Shown: piece after piece, positions 38,776-47,076 of the stretch | How positions within the stretch are numbered: position 1 is the first letter of the stretch | Layout: each line of letters starts with the position of its first letter | Source of the DNA: an uncultured Bacteroidales bacterium | GTDB lineage: Bacteria > Bacteroidota > Bacteroidia > Bacteroidales > Bacteroidaceae | Direction: 5' to 3' | Length of the DNA stretch: 64,000 bases | Assembly (NCBI GenBank): GCA_902788315.1 | Contig: CADAJS010000002.1 | Location: 87,391-151,390, forward strand | The notes under the pieces: generated by a model | Told to the model about the DNA's origin: nothing | The model's input: only the letters and a program-made list of their open reading frames with translations | Databases searched by the model: none | Made by a program: the position numbers and the translations under genes

Positions 38776-38834
38776 TATATCAGTTCGGGTATAATTTAGA
38801 ATGTTTTCCTAAACTTTATACCCGAACTGATATA
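38776..38834. terminator. Long perfect hairpin between convergent genes
   Basis: A 19-bp perfect inverted repeat (38776-38794 with 38816-38834, core CAGTTCGGGTATAA) encloses a 21-nt loop that itself contains TTTAG/CTAAA. It separates the winged-helix gene from the convergent lipoprotein gene and probably terminates both. Confidence 0.75.
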
Positions 38835-38875
38835 CTTTCCTGCATGGCAAGAACTCATCATCCGGCCAATTCTTC

Positions 38876-39442
38876 CTACCTTCTTAGCTTACCCCTGCTG
38901 TCCAGGTACTTCAGGAACGCTTCCCATTGTGGGGCGCGGCGTTGGCGGTTGGCCTTTACGCCCTCGTCATCAATGAACTGCAGCGGATAGCAGTCGTAGA
39001 GATAATAGCGATTGTTGTCGATAACTTCGCCATCCTCAATCTTGCCACAGCAGAGTACCAAGTCATTGAATACTTGGCTACAGATGAGTCCGACGAAGGT
39101 GCTGCCGGAAAAGAGCGTCTGATCGCCGAGACGGAATTCTACGCCGGAGAGCAGGCGCAGTTTCTCGTAAAGGGGCTCCTCCATGTCGCGGAAGCGTAGT
39201 TCGCGGGTGACGGGGTCGAACCATTCGATGTCATTATCGGTGAAAAGAACTCTTTCTGCCTCAGCATCGGAGCGCGTTCCCGGCTCACCGATTCCAAAGG
39301 CAAAGAGTGCAGTTTTTTCAACAGGGTCAGTCGTAAAAGGCTTCTCGGGTTCGTAGCCGTCAAGGCTGCAGGCAGTCATTGCTGTGCCGACAATGGCTAT
39401 CGCCATCATCCAGGCAAGGGGTTTGTAATGCTTCATGTTCAT
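38876..39442 (-). CDS. Lipoprotein downstream of the sigma-barrel fusion
   Basis: 188 residues with a lipoprotein signal ending at Cys25 (IVGTAMTAC-SLDG). The mature sequence (PVEKTALFAFGIGEPGTRSDAEAERVLFTDNDIEWFDPVTRELRFRD) is beta-rich with two later Cys; I do not recognise the family. It follows the sigma-barrel fusion gene on the same strand, yet has its own copy of the candidate ECF promoter found before that gene, so it is probably a direct target of the fused sigma factor. Confidence 0.7.
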   Translation of the reverse strand: MNMKHYKPLAWMMAIAIVGTAMTACSLDGYEPEKPFTTDPVEKTALFAFGIGEPGTRSDAEAERVLFTDNDIEWFDPVTRELRFRDMEEPLYEKLRLLSGVEFRLGDQTLFSGSTFVGLICSQVFNDLVLCCGKIEDGEVIDNNRYYLYDCYPLQFIDDEGVKANRQRRAPQWEAFLKYLDSRGKLRR

Positions 39443-39459
39443 TTACGAATTAAGGGTTG

Positions 39460-39501
39460 TCTCTATCTATATAGTCCCCGACTCGATGAAAAGACTGCAC
39501 C
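39460..39501 (-). promoter_or_regulatory. Candidate ECF-type promoter of the lipoprotein gene
   Basis: On the minus strand GTGCAGTCTTT, a 19-bp gap and ATAGATAGAGAC, ending 18 bp before the lipoprotein ATG. The same two blocks at the same spacing lie before the sigma-barrel gene (41183-41224); the GGAC within the gap also matches. There is no TAnnTTTG box. The blocks also overlap the 3' end of the fusion gene's downstream region, not its coding sequence. Confidence 0.7.
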
Positions 39502-39503
39502 GT

Positions 39504-41180
39504 TTACCACGTAAATCTGATGCCTACGGGCAGGGAGAACGTAAACGGATGCTCCGTGCGGTAGGTCTCAATGTCGCTCTTCATCGGGATAAAGTACTGC
39601 AGGCTTGGCTCTGCGAACAGACCGATGTTGGGGGTGAAATTGTATTGCAGGCCAAGACCGTAGGTGGCAGAGAACTGCCACGGCGCGCGGAGGATGGTCT
39701 TGTCGCCGGCCTCATACAGGCCGTTCACATAGAAGTCTGAGTGGAGCGTAGAACGGACAGGGATTTCGGTTGTCACTCCGAGACTGCCGTAGAGGCTCCA
39801 TCGCCGTCCGCCATACATATTATATATGCCCTTCACGGGGATGCCGAGGTAGTGGATGGTCTGCTGTTCGTTGATAGTATTGCCGTTCGAACCCATCTCA
39901 AATTCCGACTTCAACCTGCTGTAGCTGAGCCCAGACTCCAGCCCGAAGCGATGATTCAGTCTGTACTTCAATGCCAGCGACCATGTGACGGGCATCTGGT
40001 GGTGGCTCCTGCGCAGAATCTTGTCCCCGCCTGGGCGGCTGGCATTGTTCAGGGCGATGCGCATGATGATGCTACGGGTCTTGTCGCTCACGGCATAGGG
40101 ATTATTTTCCAGATAGACGGCATAGTCCGTCCAGTTGTCGATGCTGCTCGGGATGGTCGGGGCTTGCCCGGAGGGTAGCGACTGTACATCTGACGGTGCA
40201 GGCTTAAAGCTGAACGGCTGGTTATAGCGGTTCTGTTCGTCAAACTTCCCTGCGTATGCCAGTTGCAACGACCATTTTCTATCGTTGCCCATGCTGATGC
40301 CGGGCTTCTCGGGGAGCAAGTCGGCAATGTCATATTGCGGCAACTCTGCTTTGTGTATAGTCTTTGTCGTATCGACTGATACGGTGTCAGTTATTGCCTG
40401 CTCCTGAGCAACGAGGTTTGCCAAGGTGTCAACCGCAATGGTATCCACCGTTTGAGCGGCTACCCGCAGCTTTTGGGCAATCACAGGTCTCTGAGGCCGT
40501 TCCGTCCGGGAATCATCCTGAGGTTCTTTCGGCGTATCCTTCTGCTTCGCCATAACCGGCTTTTCATCCTTGACCGCAGTGTCTCCCTTCCGGGATAGGT
40601 AGAACGTAACGGGAACCAGCAGCAACAACAACAGAAGCCCGGCCGCCCAATACTGCTGCATCATCTTTCGGAGCATCTTCTTCGCCCGTGCCAGTTGTGA
40701 TGAGGACGAATGCGGCTCTATGCCCAGCATGCCGGCAATCTCCTTGTGCGTCATGCCCTCGAACACCGACAGCCGGAACACCTTCCCATAGCCCTCCGGC
40801 AGACGGTCAATGAGCTGCAGTACATCCTCCAATGGCACGCCCCTCACGTCGCTCTCGCCTTCGGGCATCTGCAATTGCTCTGCCTCCTCCAGTGGCACAA
40901 GAGGCATCTTCGCCAGATGATCTTTATATTTCAATGCGACATTTCTCGTTATCGACATCATCCATGCCTCTGCCTTCCCGTTGTCGCGAAGCTTGTCAAA
41001 GGAGGTAAAGATAATCACGAACGAGTCATGCAATACGTCGCCGATGGCCTGTTCATCGCTGACATACCGACGGCATACGCCCCTCATCTTCTGGGCGTAT
41101 GCCTTATACAGAGCTCCGAGGGCATCCGCATCCCCCTGTCTGCACCGTTCTATCAGCCGTGTAACTTCCATCGAAAACAT
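39504..41180 (-). CDS. ECF sigma factor fused to a transmembrane helix and an outer-membrane beta-barrel
   Basis: 558 residues from ATG 41180 (ATG 41171 also possible; the longer reading starts at TTG inside the promoter). Residues about 5-75 are sigma region 2 (EQAIGDVLHDSFVIIFTSFDKL, AWMMSITRNVAL), and about 115-172 region 4 (LPEGYGKVFRLSVFEGMTHKEIAGML). A single helix follows (WAAGLLLLLLLVPVTFYLS, about 178-195), then a ~120-residue Pro/charged linker, and a C-terminal barrel (WSLALKYRLNHRFGLESGLSYSRL to FSLPVGIRFTW) with aromatic C-terminus. The chain should span both membranes. Known dual membrane-spanning proteins of Bacteroides are anti-sigma factors; here the sigma factor itself is fused. 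The frame is uninterrupted, so this is not a sequencing join. Confidence 0.85.
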   Translation of the reverse strand: MFSMEVTRLIERCRQGDADALGALYKAYAQKMRGVCRRYVSDEQAIGDVLHDSFVIIFTSFDKLRDNGKAEAWMMSITRNVALKYKDHLAKMPLVPLEEAEQLQMPEGESDVRGVPLEDVLQLIDRLPEGYGKVFRLSVFEGMTHKEIAGMLGIEPHSSSSQLARAKKMLRKMMQQYWAAGLLLLLLLVPVTFYLSRKGDTAVKDEKPVMAKQKDTPKEPQDDSRTERPQRPVIAQKLRVAAQTVDTIAVDTLANLVAQEQAITDTVSVDTTKTIHKAELPQYDIADLLPEKPGISMGNDRKWSLQLAYAGKFDEQNRYNQPFSFKPAPSDVQSLPSGQAPTIPSSIDNWTDYAVYLENNPYAVSDKTRSIIMRIALNNASRPGGDKILRRSHHQMPVTWSLALKYRLNHRFGLESGLSYSRLKSEFEMGSNGNTINEQQTIHYLGIPVKGIYNMYGGRRWSLYGSLGVTTEIPVRSTLHSDFYVNGLYEAGDKTILRAPWQFSATYGLGLQYNFTPNIGLFAEPSLQYFIPMKSDIETYRTEHPFTFSLPVGIRFTW

Positions 41181-41182
41181 GA

Positions 41183-41224
41183 CGTCTCTATCTATTATGT
41201 CCGACAATCATATAAAAGACTGCA
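41183..41224 (-). promoter_or_regulatory. Candidate autoregulated ECF promoter of the sigma-barrel gene
   Basis: Minus strand GTGCAGTCTTT, 19-bp gap, ATAGATAGAGAC, ending 3 bp before the ATG at 41180. It is the counterpart of the element at 39460-39501, with identical spacing. ECF factors commonly activate their own gene, which makes this a good candidate for the fused sigma's recognition site. Confidence 0.68.
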
Positions 41225-41318
41225 CGGGAACAACAACTTTTTTTATACCGAAGTTTCGGAAGTGGCATCGCCGGAAGGCCCGACGGGCCGTCCCCGCACT
41301 GGAGAAAGCTCGACGGTA

Positions 41319-41384
41319 CGTGCTCCGCCGTCGGGAGGAGCGTGCTCCATCGGCAGGAGGAGCGTGCTCCGTCGAGGGGTGAGG
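41319..41384. repeat. 22-bp tandem repeat, three units, upstream of the sigma-barrel gene
   Basis: Three 22-bp units beginning CGTGCTCC and ending in a GGAGG-like tail lie in the 5' leader region of the fusion gene. The period equals that of the repeat at 28889-28954, though the sequence is unrelated. Confidence 0.75.
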
Positions 41385-41469
41385 TGCTTGAGGTGTCAAG
41401 CGCCGCAAAAGGCATCGAGCGGGAGGCTCTGAGAATCAGGTTACGCTCCATCATCGATGAATTTGAACA

Positions 41470-41545
41470 CAAAGGTACGAATAAGCGAGCACAAAGCAAG
41501 GAAAAAATAAAACTTTTCATTGCCTTTGTCGAGCGGGAGCACCTA
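41470..41545 (-). promoter_or_regulatory. Housekeeping-type promoter with palindrome (repeat family member)
   Basis: Minus strand TTG (complement of 41497-41499), a 19-bp spacer and TACCTTTG (complement of 41470-41477). The preceding block reads CCCGCTCG, arm ACAAAGGCAA, AAAAG loop, arm TTGCTTTGT, then CGCTTATTCGTACCTTTG, as in the kdsA, DUF4855 and tamB promoters. The nearest gene downstream is the sigma-barrel fusion (leader about 285 nt). Confidence 0.65.
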
Positions 41546-41599
41546 AGACCGTAGGTCAAAGGTACGCGCTCGGCCCTGCCGCTTTGCCTTCAGTGCAAA

Positions 41600-41672
41600 G
41601 AATAAGCGAGCACAAAGCAAGGAAAAGATAAAACTTTTCATTGCCTTTGTCGAGCGGGAGCGCTCGACTGAA
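41600..41672 (-). repeat. Decayed copy of the palindromic promoter element
   Basis: A near-identical copy of the 41470-41545 block that lacks five bases (GTACG on the plus strand) at the -7 box, so it should be inactive. Together with its neighbour it shows that the whole element has been duplicated in tandem. Seen in the 690-bp gap 41181-41871. Confidence 0.65.
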
Positions 41673-41764
41673 AGTCACAAAGAAATCCCGTTTAGCGCAT
41701 AACAGTCTATTGACCGATTCGGGTTTAAGTTTTGAAAGAATCGACGAAGGTGATTGGCAAGATA

Positions 41765-41793
41765 AAGCACTGCGACGAGATGTCGCAGTGCTT
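41765..41793. terminator. Hairpin, 12-bp perfect stem
   Basis: AAGCACTGCGAC and GTCGCAGTGCTT with a GAGAT loop. It lies beyond the small peptide gene on the minus strand and probably serves as an intrinsic terminator together with the hairpin at 41814-41852. Confidence 0.6.
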
Positions 41794-41813
41794 ATTGCAT
41801 AGCGTTTACAGAA

Positions 41814-41852
41814 GCCTCCCCATCGCATGCGGTTGCAGGCAGATGGGGAGGC
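41814..41852 (-). terminator. Hairpin after the small peptide gene
   Basis: GCCTCCCCAT (41814-41823) pairs perfectly with ATGGGGAGGC (41843-41852), starting 20 bp after the peptide gene's stop codon on the minus strand. Confidence 0.6.
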
Positions 41853-41871
41853 ACACTATTCGGGATTGTTA

Positions 41872-42051
41872 TCACTCGTAATCGTCCCAGTCCACTTCTT
41901 CGCGGCCGCGGACACGGGCCGATCCCCTGTTGCCGCCACCATAGCCGATGCCGGCATTGCCGTTAACTCCTCTTACATCGCTGGTGCAGATAATGCCCTG
42001 ATGCTGCAGCATGACCACTACGAAAGTGGGCTTCAAATATGTTTTCTTCAT
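41872..42051 (-). CDS. Small secreted-type or leader-like peptide, 59 aa
   Basis: 59 residues, MKKTYLKPTFVVVMLQHQ at the start, a Gly/Asn/Arg-rich middle (GNAGIGYGGGNRGSARV) and an acidic end (EEVDWDDYE). A strong Shine-Dalgarno (AAGGAGG) lies about 9 bp before the ATG. Peptides with the MKKxYxKPxxxVVxLQHQ start are common in Prevotella and relatives; I know no established function. It follows the giant GLUG protein gene and the 75-bp repeats on the same strand. A leader-and-core layout like a ribosomally made natural product precursor is possible but no maturase is adjacent. Confidence 0.65.
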   Translation of the reverse strand: MKKTYLKPTFVVVMLQHQGIICTSDVRGVNGNAGIGYGGGNRGSARVRGREEVDWDDYE

Positions 42052-42083
42052 AGCGTTGTCCTCCTTGTTACTTAATGATTGTC

Positions 42084-42233
42084 TTGAACTTTGTTCGAGC
42101 TCGCTCACGCTCGATAAAGCATGAGCGAGCTCTGCTTTATTCTCACTTAATCGCGACCTTGAACTTCCGTCGAGCTCGCTCACGCTCGATAAAGCATGAG
42201 CGAGCTCTGCTTTATTCTCACTTAATCGCGACC
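42084..42233 (-). repeat. 75-bp tandem repeat that copies the end of the GLUG protein gene
   Basis: Two 75-bp units (42084-42158, 42159-42233), nearly identical. On the minus strand each carries GTCGCGATTAAGTGA, the last four codons and stop of the GLUG gene, then a perfect 11-bp hairpin GAGCTCGCTCA/TGAGCGAGCTC. Only the upstream unit is in the gene; the other is a copy. Confidence 0.85.
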
Positions 42234-45200
42234 TTTTTACCATTGTTGATATAGATACCACGCTGCGTCGGCTTGCCGTCGAGACGGCGACCGTCGAGGG
42301 TGTACCACGCATCAGAACCATTAACCATGAACCTTGAATCGTGAACCGAAATAGTTCCCGTTGCCTCGTCGCCAAAGTTGAGGACGAAGGCGCGGATGAG
42401 GCTGGTGGCGTCTCCTGCGGTCAGTCTGTCGGCCAGCTGGAAGTAGGCGCGGTGGGTGCCGATGGTCATGGCACCGTTGGGATAATAGAGCGTGTTGCCG
42501 CTGCCGAGGTAGAGCTTTGTCTTGTCGCCCTCGCTGCCGATGCTGACGGGGGCATAAGTGCCGGTGAAGGTGAGCACGTCCGTGACGGTGGCGTCATGCG
42601 TGGCGTTGCTGACGGTGACGCCCTCGAACACGGGGCTGACGAGGTCGCTGCACGTGGCGGCGTTCTGGCCGTCGTAGGCCACGTAGTCGGCGGGCTTGTC
42701 CCACTTGATGATGAAGGGCGTGCCGGCCGGGATGGTCTGGCCTTTAGCGTCGGTGAAGTTCAGCGTCAGCGTGCCGCCGGTCAGGTTGCTCATCGTGGTG
42801 TTCAGCGTCATGGCCTGCACGCCGTCGCCGCTGAGCGTGCCGCTCTCCGTGCTGACGCTGAAGGGCAGGCACAGCGTGTTCCACGAGCCGTCCTTGTAGA
42901 GGGTGCGGCCCTGGAGCTGGACGGTGAGGCCCGTCGTTCCGTTGTTGGCGGCTATGATGTCGGCGTTCTTGCTTCCCTCGGGTTGAGCACTGTCATCATC
43001 GAGCAGAATCAGCGCATCCCTCCAGTAGGCCGTTACAGTGATGGTCTGCACGTCGGACTCGTTCCAGATGTAGGGCGCGGTGAAATAGTCGCCGGGCTGC
43101 TTCTCTGCGTCAGGCTCGCAACTGGCCACCCAGTGGTCGAACACCTTGCCGAGGGGGGCGGTGAAGCCGCAGGCGGGCAGGGTGTAGTGCCCTGCATAGC
43201 CGCCGTCGTTAGCCACGACATCGCTGGCCATCGTGCCCGTGCCGCCGTTGGCATCGAACACGACAGTGTGGTGCAGCACTACGAAGGTGAACGTGAAAGT
43301 CTTCTTGCCGCCCCAGTCGCCTGTGCCTTTGATAGTGGCCTGATATTGCTCTCCAACAACATAGTCGTAGATGCCAACGTTGGGGTCAAGTTCAATGGTA
43401 TAGTCCGCGTCGAGCGTCAGCCGCGTCTCGCCGTTCCACACCTCCACGTTGTTGCTGAGTGGATAGTAGGGTCCGTAGCCGTCGTCGTAGGCTTCCAGCG
43501 TGCCCTTGATGTCGCAGGTGGCGATGTCCCAGCCCCACTGTGCATAGAGCATGACGTTGCCGTTTACCTCGTCGGTCAGGTTGTATACCTCTTCCTCGTC
43601 ATAGTAGTTTGTGCCGCTGCCGTCGGGTTCGGTGTTCCATTCTTTGAAACCATAGCCCGAGCGGGTGAACGTGTTGGCGGTCAGCGCAGTCCCTTCGCCG
43701 TCATAGGTCAACAGCATTGGCTCCATCGTGCCTTCGCCGCCATTGGCATCGAAGCTGACGGTGTAGGTACGGGGTGTGATGGTTACGCTAACCGTCTGCG
43801 CATCTACCGCATTCCAGTTGTCGCTCCCCTCCACCTTATAATATACGGTATAGGTTCCGCCTTTTGTTGCCGTGGGAATGACGGCGGAATAGTTCGTGCC
43901 GTCGAGGCTGTAGGTCATTGTGCCGAAGTCGGTTGTGCCTGCTGATACGAGTGCCTGTGCCGAACCGTTATAGATGAGATCGGTTACGGCTACCGGGGCT
44001 GTGATGGTCGGCGTGGCTTTGATGATGGTGAATGTCATTATCATCGTGCCGAAATAGAAGCCCTTGCCCGCGATGGTCGCGGTGGCAGTTCCTGCATTTG
44101 TATTGTCGGAATAGCTTACTGTATAGTCCGTATCTGCCGTCATATTGCTGACTGTGACTGTCGGCTCGATGGCATTGCCCGTATAGGTTTGTGCGTCGAT
44201 GGCGGCAATCTCTGGCGTAACATCTTCAAGGCTAACCGTCACGTCATTTGCGGGCATGGTCAGCGTCACAGTTCCTGCTGCCGAAGTTTCTGCAAGAGTT
44301 CCTGCCGTCGTGGTGAACTTCTTGATTCCCGTGGTAGGAGCCTCTGAAGTGAATGTGATGTTATCGCCCTGCCTGCCGAAGTGGTAGGTGTTAGCCGCCG
44401 TGCGGCCGACGGTGTGGATGTTGCCCGTCATGATGATGCCGTCGGCGAGGGTGATGTTATAGACGGTGACCTTCGTGCCGTTGGTGTAATACTTGTTTGC
44501 TGGCTCGATGGTATAGTAGCAATTCGTGATATTGCCACTGCCTCCAGCAATTGGACCCATATATGCACTATCTCCAACCTTGCTGACAGTGGCCGTCGTA
44601 AAACAATCTTGTATCGTACCTGAATAGAAATGTCCCGCAATTCCGCCAGCTTGTCCACCGTAACCGCACGTGACCGTACCGCCAATAACAGCGCAGTTAA
44701 TAATACTACCACTTGACATACTACCTGCAATACCGCCTGCTCTTGTTCCAGTGAAGCTACAATCCTTCAGATTGACATTTTTTATCGTACCTTCCAGATT
44801 TCCGAATAAGCCAGACTCACCGAAGCCCGTAGTTGAATAGCTGAGATTTAAGATTACATATCCATCGCCGTCGAACGTGCCGTTAAATGAATTGCTGCTG
44901 CCGATTGCCGTATAGTTCACACCGCTCATATCGATGTCAGCGGTCTGTTTGAAAAGCATATCCTCAGTTCTGCCCCCGCCGTTGACGTAAGAAGCAAGGG
45001 CGTTGAGAGCATTGGCTCCGTCAATAGCATAATAGCCTGGATTGTCTCCATCTAGGGGAACATAAGTCAGACCGCTGATATTGAGGCCTCCGTCGGCATT
45101 GGCTTGTTCCACCACGGGCGTTACGGTCACATTGGCATAAGGCATCGTGAACGAGAAACTTCCCGTCCACCAGCCGCCACTGACGCTGATGTTCTTGTCC

Positions 45201-46951
45201 GTATCGTAGGTCACGGCAACGCTTTTTATCAAGTATCCGCTATTAGGAGCAGCGGTCAGAGTTACCACCTCTCCAGCCTTAGCACTCGTTTTGGATGGAT
45301 TCACCGTGCCATTTGGCGTGCCCGCGATTGTCACGGAAAACTCCTGATTGGCGTCAACAAGCGACACTGTGAGGTCAACGCCTTCGCGTGTGGTCAGCGT
45401 TTGATTGTCTCCGATAAACTCAAACGTCAATTGGCGGCCTGTAATCATTGTTGGTGGAATGGTCACGTCTGGGCCCTCGTATCCTGTAGAATATACATTA
45501 CTCAAAACACTCCCGTTTTCATCAGAGACATTGAGTATTCCACAATGATACCATGTCTTCACCGTTCCTTCGATTACAAAAGCATATCCCGATGGGGCTG
45601 TCAGTGTGATTTTTCCATTGCAGTTGTTGGAATAGTTGCCGTTGGCACCGCCATTGTCATAAAGCTTGAATGACTTTACGCCGCCTGGTATTGTTCCTGT
45701 CTCCGTCCCCGTTGCTGGTATGTTGACAGAAAACTCGTTGTTGGTATTCGCAATTGCGGTAAAGGTCGGCGTGACGGTAACGTCGGCATTGGGCATGGTA
45801 AATGTGGCTGTATTCACTTGCTTGTACCATGGCTGATAACTGATGCTGACGGGATTGGTCCCGTCGGATGCCGTTACTCCGTTCAGCAAGTAACCGCTGG
45901 CAGGCGATGCTGTTAGGGTAATCTCTTGGTAAGCTGTCGCGCTTGGCGGATTGGCCGACATAGTGCCGCCGGAGACACTTGCAATGTTGATGCTCCGAGT
46001 AGGCAACGACTCCTTTGTCTGCACCTTTATGTCCTCGGCAGTGACGGTATATGTATAAGAGCCGCCCGCTCCCCTGCTGACAGCTGTTCCGTTGCAAAAT
46101 ATCGGGTCGGCGGTTTTTCCTGACTCAACTGCCACGGCGAAGGTAACCTCCGTTCCTGCGGTATAGTATTTATTGCCGCTGAAGGTTCCGATTGCTTCGG
46201 TGGAAGGCGTAATGGATGTCACTCCGCCGTTTTCTACCGCCACAAACTTGTAGATTCGAGTGCCCTGCTCCCAGCCTTGGCTGTCGGAAGTGGTATAAAC
46301 ATTGGTGATGGCGCCGTTACCAACGCTTGTTATCATGCCACCAGTAGGGTTGTTAATGTTCACAACGCAGTTGCGAATAGCTCCGGCATTATTATAAACC
46401 ACACCGCCGGTGTTGTTGTAATTTCCACTCATCCTATTTACTCTTCCCGAAATGGTGCAGTCTTCGATAGTACCCTCGTTTTCTTTTGCTACGATGGCAG
46501 TATAACTACCTTGGCCGTTAACGGTGATATTCTCGAAATGGGTGTTCTTGATTGTACCCTCGTTAATCCAGAAGATGGCACCGAGACAGTTGAAGCTATA
46601 TATCATCTTAATGTCTGTGATGGTAGCGTTTTTGATGGTGTGTCCGCAGCCATCGAAAGTGCCTTTGAAAGGTTTTGAATCCTGTCCCCAACCACTTTCT
46701 AAATTGAAGCCAACCGAGTAGTCTCCATTGAAGGTTGTACTTGTAAAGTCGAGGTCGGCACCCAGCGCTACGGTCATACCGCTGTAGTCTGTGCCGCTGG
46801 CAACAGCGCGTGCAAAAGTTTTCCAACCATCAATTGTGGTGATGGTCAGGTCTGCTGCCCATGCCGTCTGCGCGGTGAGCAGGGCGAGGAGCAGCACGGT
46901 GGCCGCCCTCGCGGTGTGTCGGATGATGTGAATGATGTAGTTCATGTTCAT
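42218..46951 (-). CDS. Giant surface protein with GLUG and InlB-type repeats
   Basis: 1577 residues, signal peptide ending near residue 32 (LLALLTAQTAWA-A). Right-handed-helix-like GLUG segments occur at about 90-210 and again at about 690-810 (INCAVIGGTVTCGYGG, AGGIAGHFYSGTIQDCFTTATV). Between are 'PSATAYQEITLTASPASGYLLNGV'-type bacterial repeats ending in MPNADVTVTP. Then come MBG-like domains (ITAPVAVTDLIYNGSAQALV), InlB B-repeats (YTVSFDANGGEGTMEP, HTVVFDANGGTGTM) and a C-terminal WYTLDGRRLDGKPTQRGIYINNGKK sorting-like end common in Prevotella. It is probably displayed on the surface and binds host or matrix glycans; adhesin is inference. Confidence 0.85.
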   Translation of the reverse strand: MNMNYIIHIIRHTARAATVLLLALLTAQTAWAADLTITTIDGWKTFARAVASGTDYSGMTVALGADLDFTSTTFNGDYSVGFNLESGWGQDSKPFKGTFDGCGHTIKNATITDIKMIYSFNCLGAIFWINEGTIKNTHFENITVNGQGSYTAIVAKENEGTIEDCTISGRVNRMSGNYNNTGGVVYNNAGAIRNCVVNINNPTGGMITSVGNGAITNVYTTSDSQGWEQGTRIYKFVAVENGGVTSITPSTEAIGTFSGNKYYTAGTEVTFAVAVESGKTADPIFCNGTAVSRGAGGSYTYTVTAEDIKVQTKESLPTRSINIASVSGGTMSANPPSATAYQEITLTASPASGYLLNGVTASDGTNPVSISYQPWYKQVNTATFTMPNADVTVTPTFTAIANTNNEFSVNIPATGTETGTIPGGVKSFKLYDNGGANGNYSNNCNGKITLTAPSGYAFVIEGTVKTWYHCGILNVSDENGSVLSNVYSTGYEGPDVTIPPTMITGRQLTFEFIGDNQTLTTREGVDLTVSLVDANQEFSVTIAGTPNGTVNPSKTSAKAGEVVTLTAAPNSGYLIKSVAVTYDTDKNISVSGGWWTGSFSFTMPYANVTVTPVVEQANADGGLNISGLTYVPLDGDNPGYYAIDGANALNALASYVNGGGRTEDMLFKQTADIDMSGVNYTAIGSSNSFNGTFDGDGYVILNLSYSTTGFGESGLFGNLEGTIKNVNLKDCSFTGTRAGGIAGSMSSGSIINCAVIGGTVTCGYGGQAGGIAGHFYSGTIQDCFTTATVSKVGDSAYMGPIAGGSGNITNCYYTIEPANKYYTNGTKVTVYNITLADGIIMTGNIHTVGRTAANTYHFGRQGDNITFTSEAPTTGIKKFTTTAGTLAETSAAGTVTLTMPANDVTVSLEDVTPEIAAIDAQTYTGNAIEPTVTVSNMTADTDYTVSYSDNTNAGTATATIAGKGFYFGTMIMTFTIIKATPTITAPVAVTDLIYNGSAQALVSAGTTDFGTMTYSLDGTNYSAVIPTATKGGTYTVYYKVEGSDNWNAVDAQTVSVTITPRTYTVSFDANGGEGTMEPMLLTYDGEGTALTANTFTRSGYGFKEWNTEPDGSGTNYYDEEEVYNLTDEVNGNVMLYAQWGWDIATCDIKGTLEAYDDGYGPYYPLSNNVEVWNGETRLTLDADYTIELDPNVGIYDYVVGEQYQATIKGTGDWGGKKTFTFTFVVLHHTVVFDANGGTGTMASDVVANDGGYAGHYTLPACGFTAPLGKVFDHWVASCEPDAEKQPGDYFTAPYIWNESDVQTITVTAYWRDALILLDDDSAQPEGSKNADIIAANNGTTGLTVQLQGRTLYKDGSWNTLCLPFSVSTESGTLSGDGVQAMTLNTTMSNLTGGTLTLNFTDAKGQTIPAGTPFIIKWDKPADYVAYDGQNAATCSDLVSPVFEGVTVSNATHDATVTDVLTFTGTYAPVSIGSEGDKTKLYLGSGNTLYYPNGAMTIGTHRAYFQLADRLTAGDATSLIRAFVLNFGDEATGTISVHDSRFMVNGSDAWYTLDGRRLDGKPTQRGIYINNGKKVAIK

Positions 46952-47076
46952 TTATGTTTTATTAATTTGTTTATACATTATTCAATATATTGGGCTGGCA
47001 CACCATAAACGGAAGCCGCCGAGCGCATCTTTCGGGATGTCTCAGCGGATATTATCTTTGGGAAAGGGGAAGGGGC

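Noticed and set aside
42341..43945. 534-codon open frame on the plus strand
   Set aside because: Antisense to the GLUG protein gene, low-complexity product, no ribosome-binding site or promoter.
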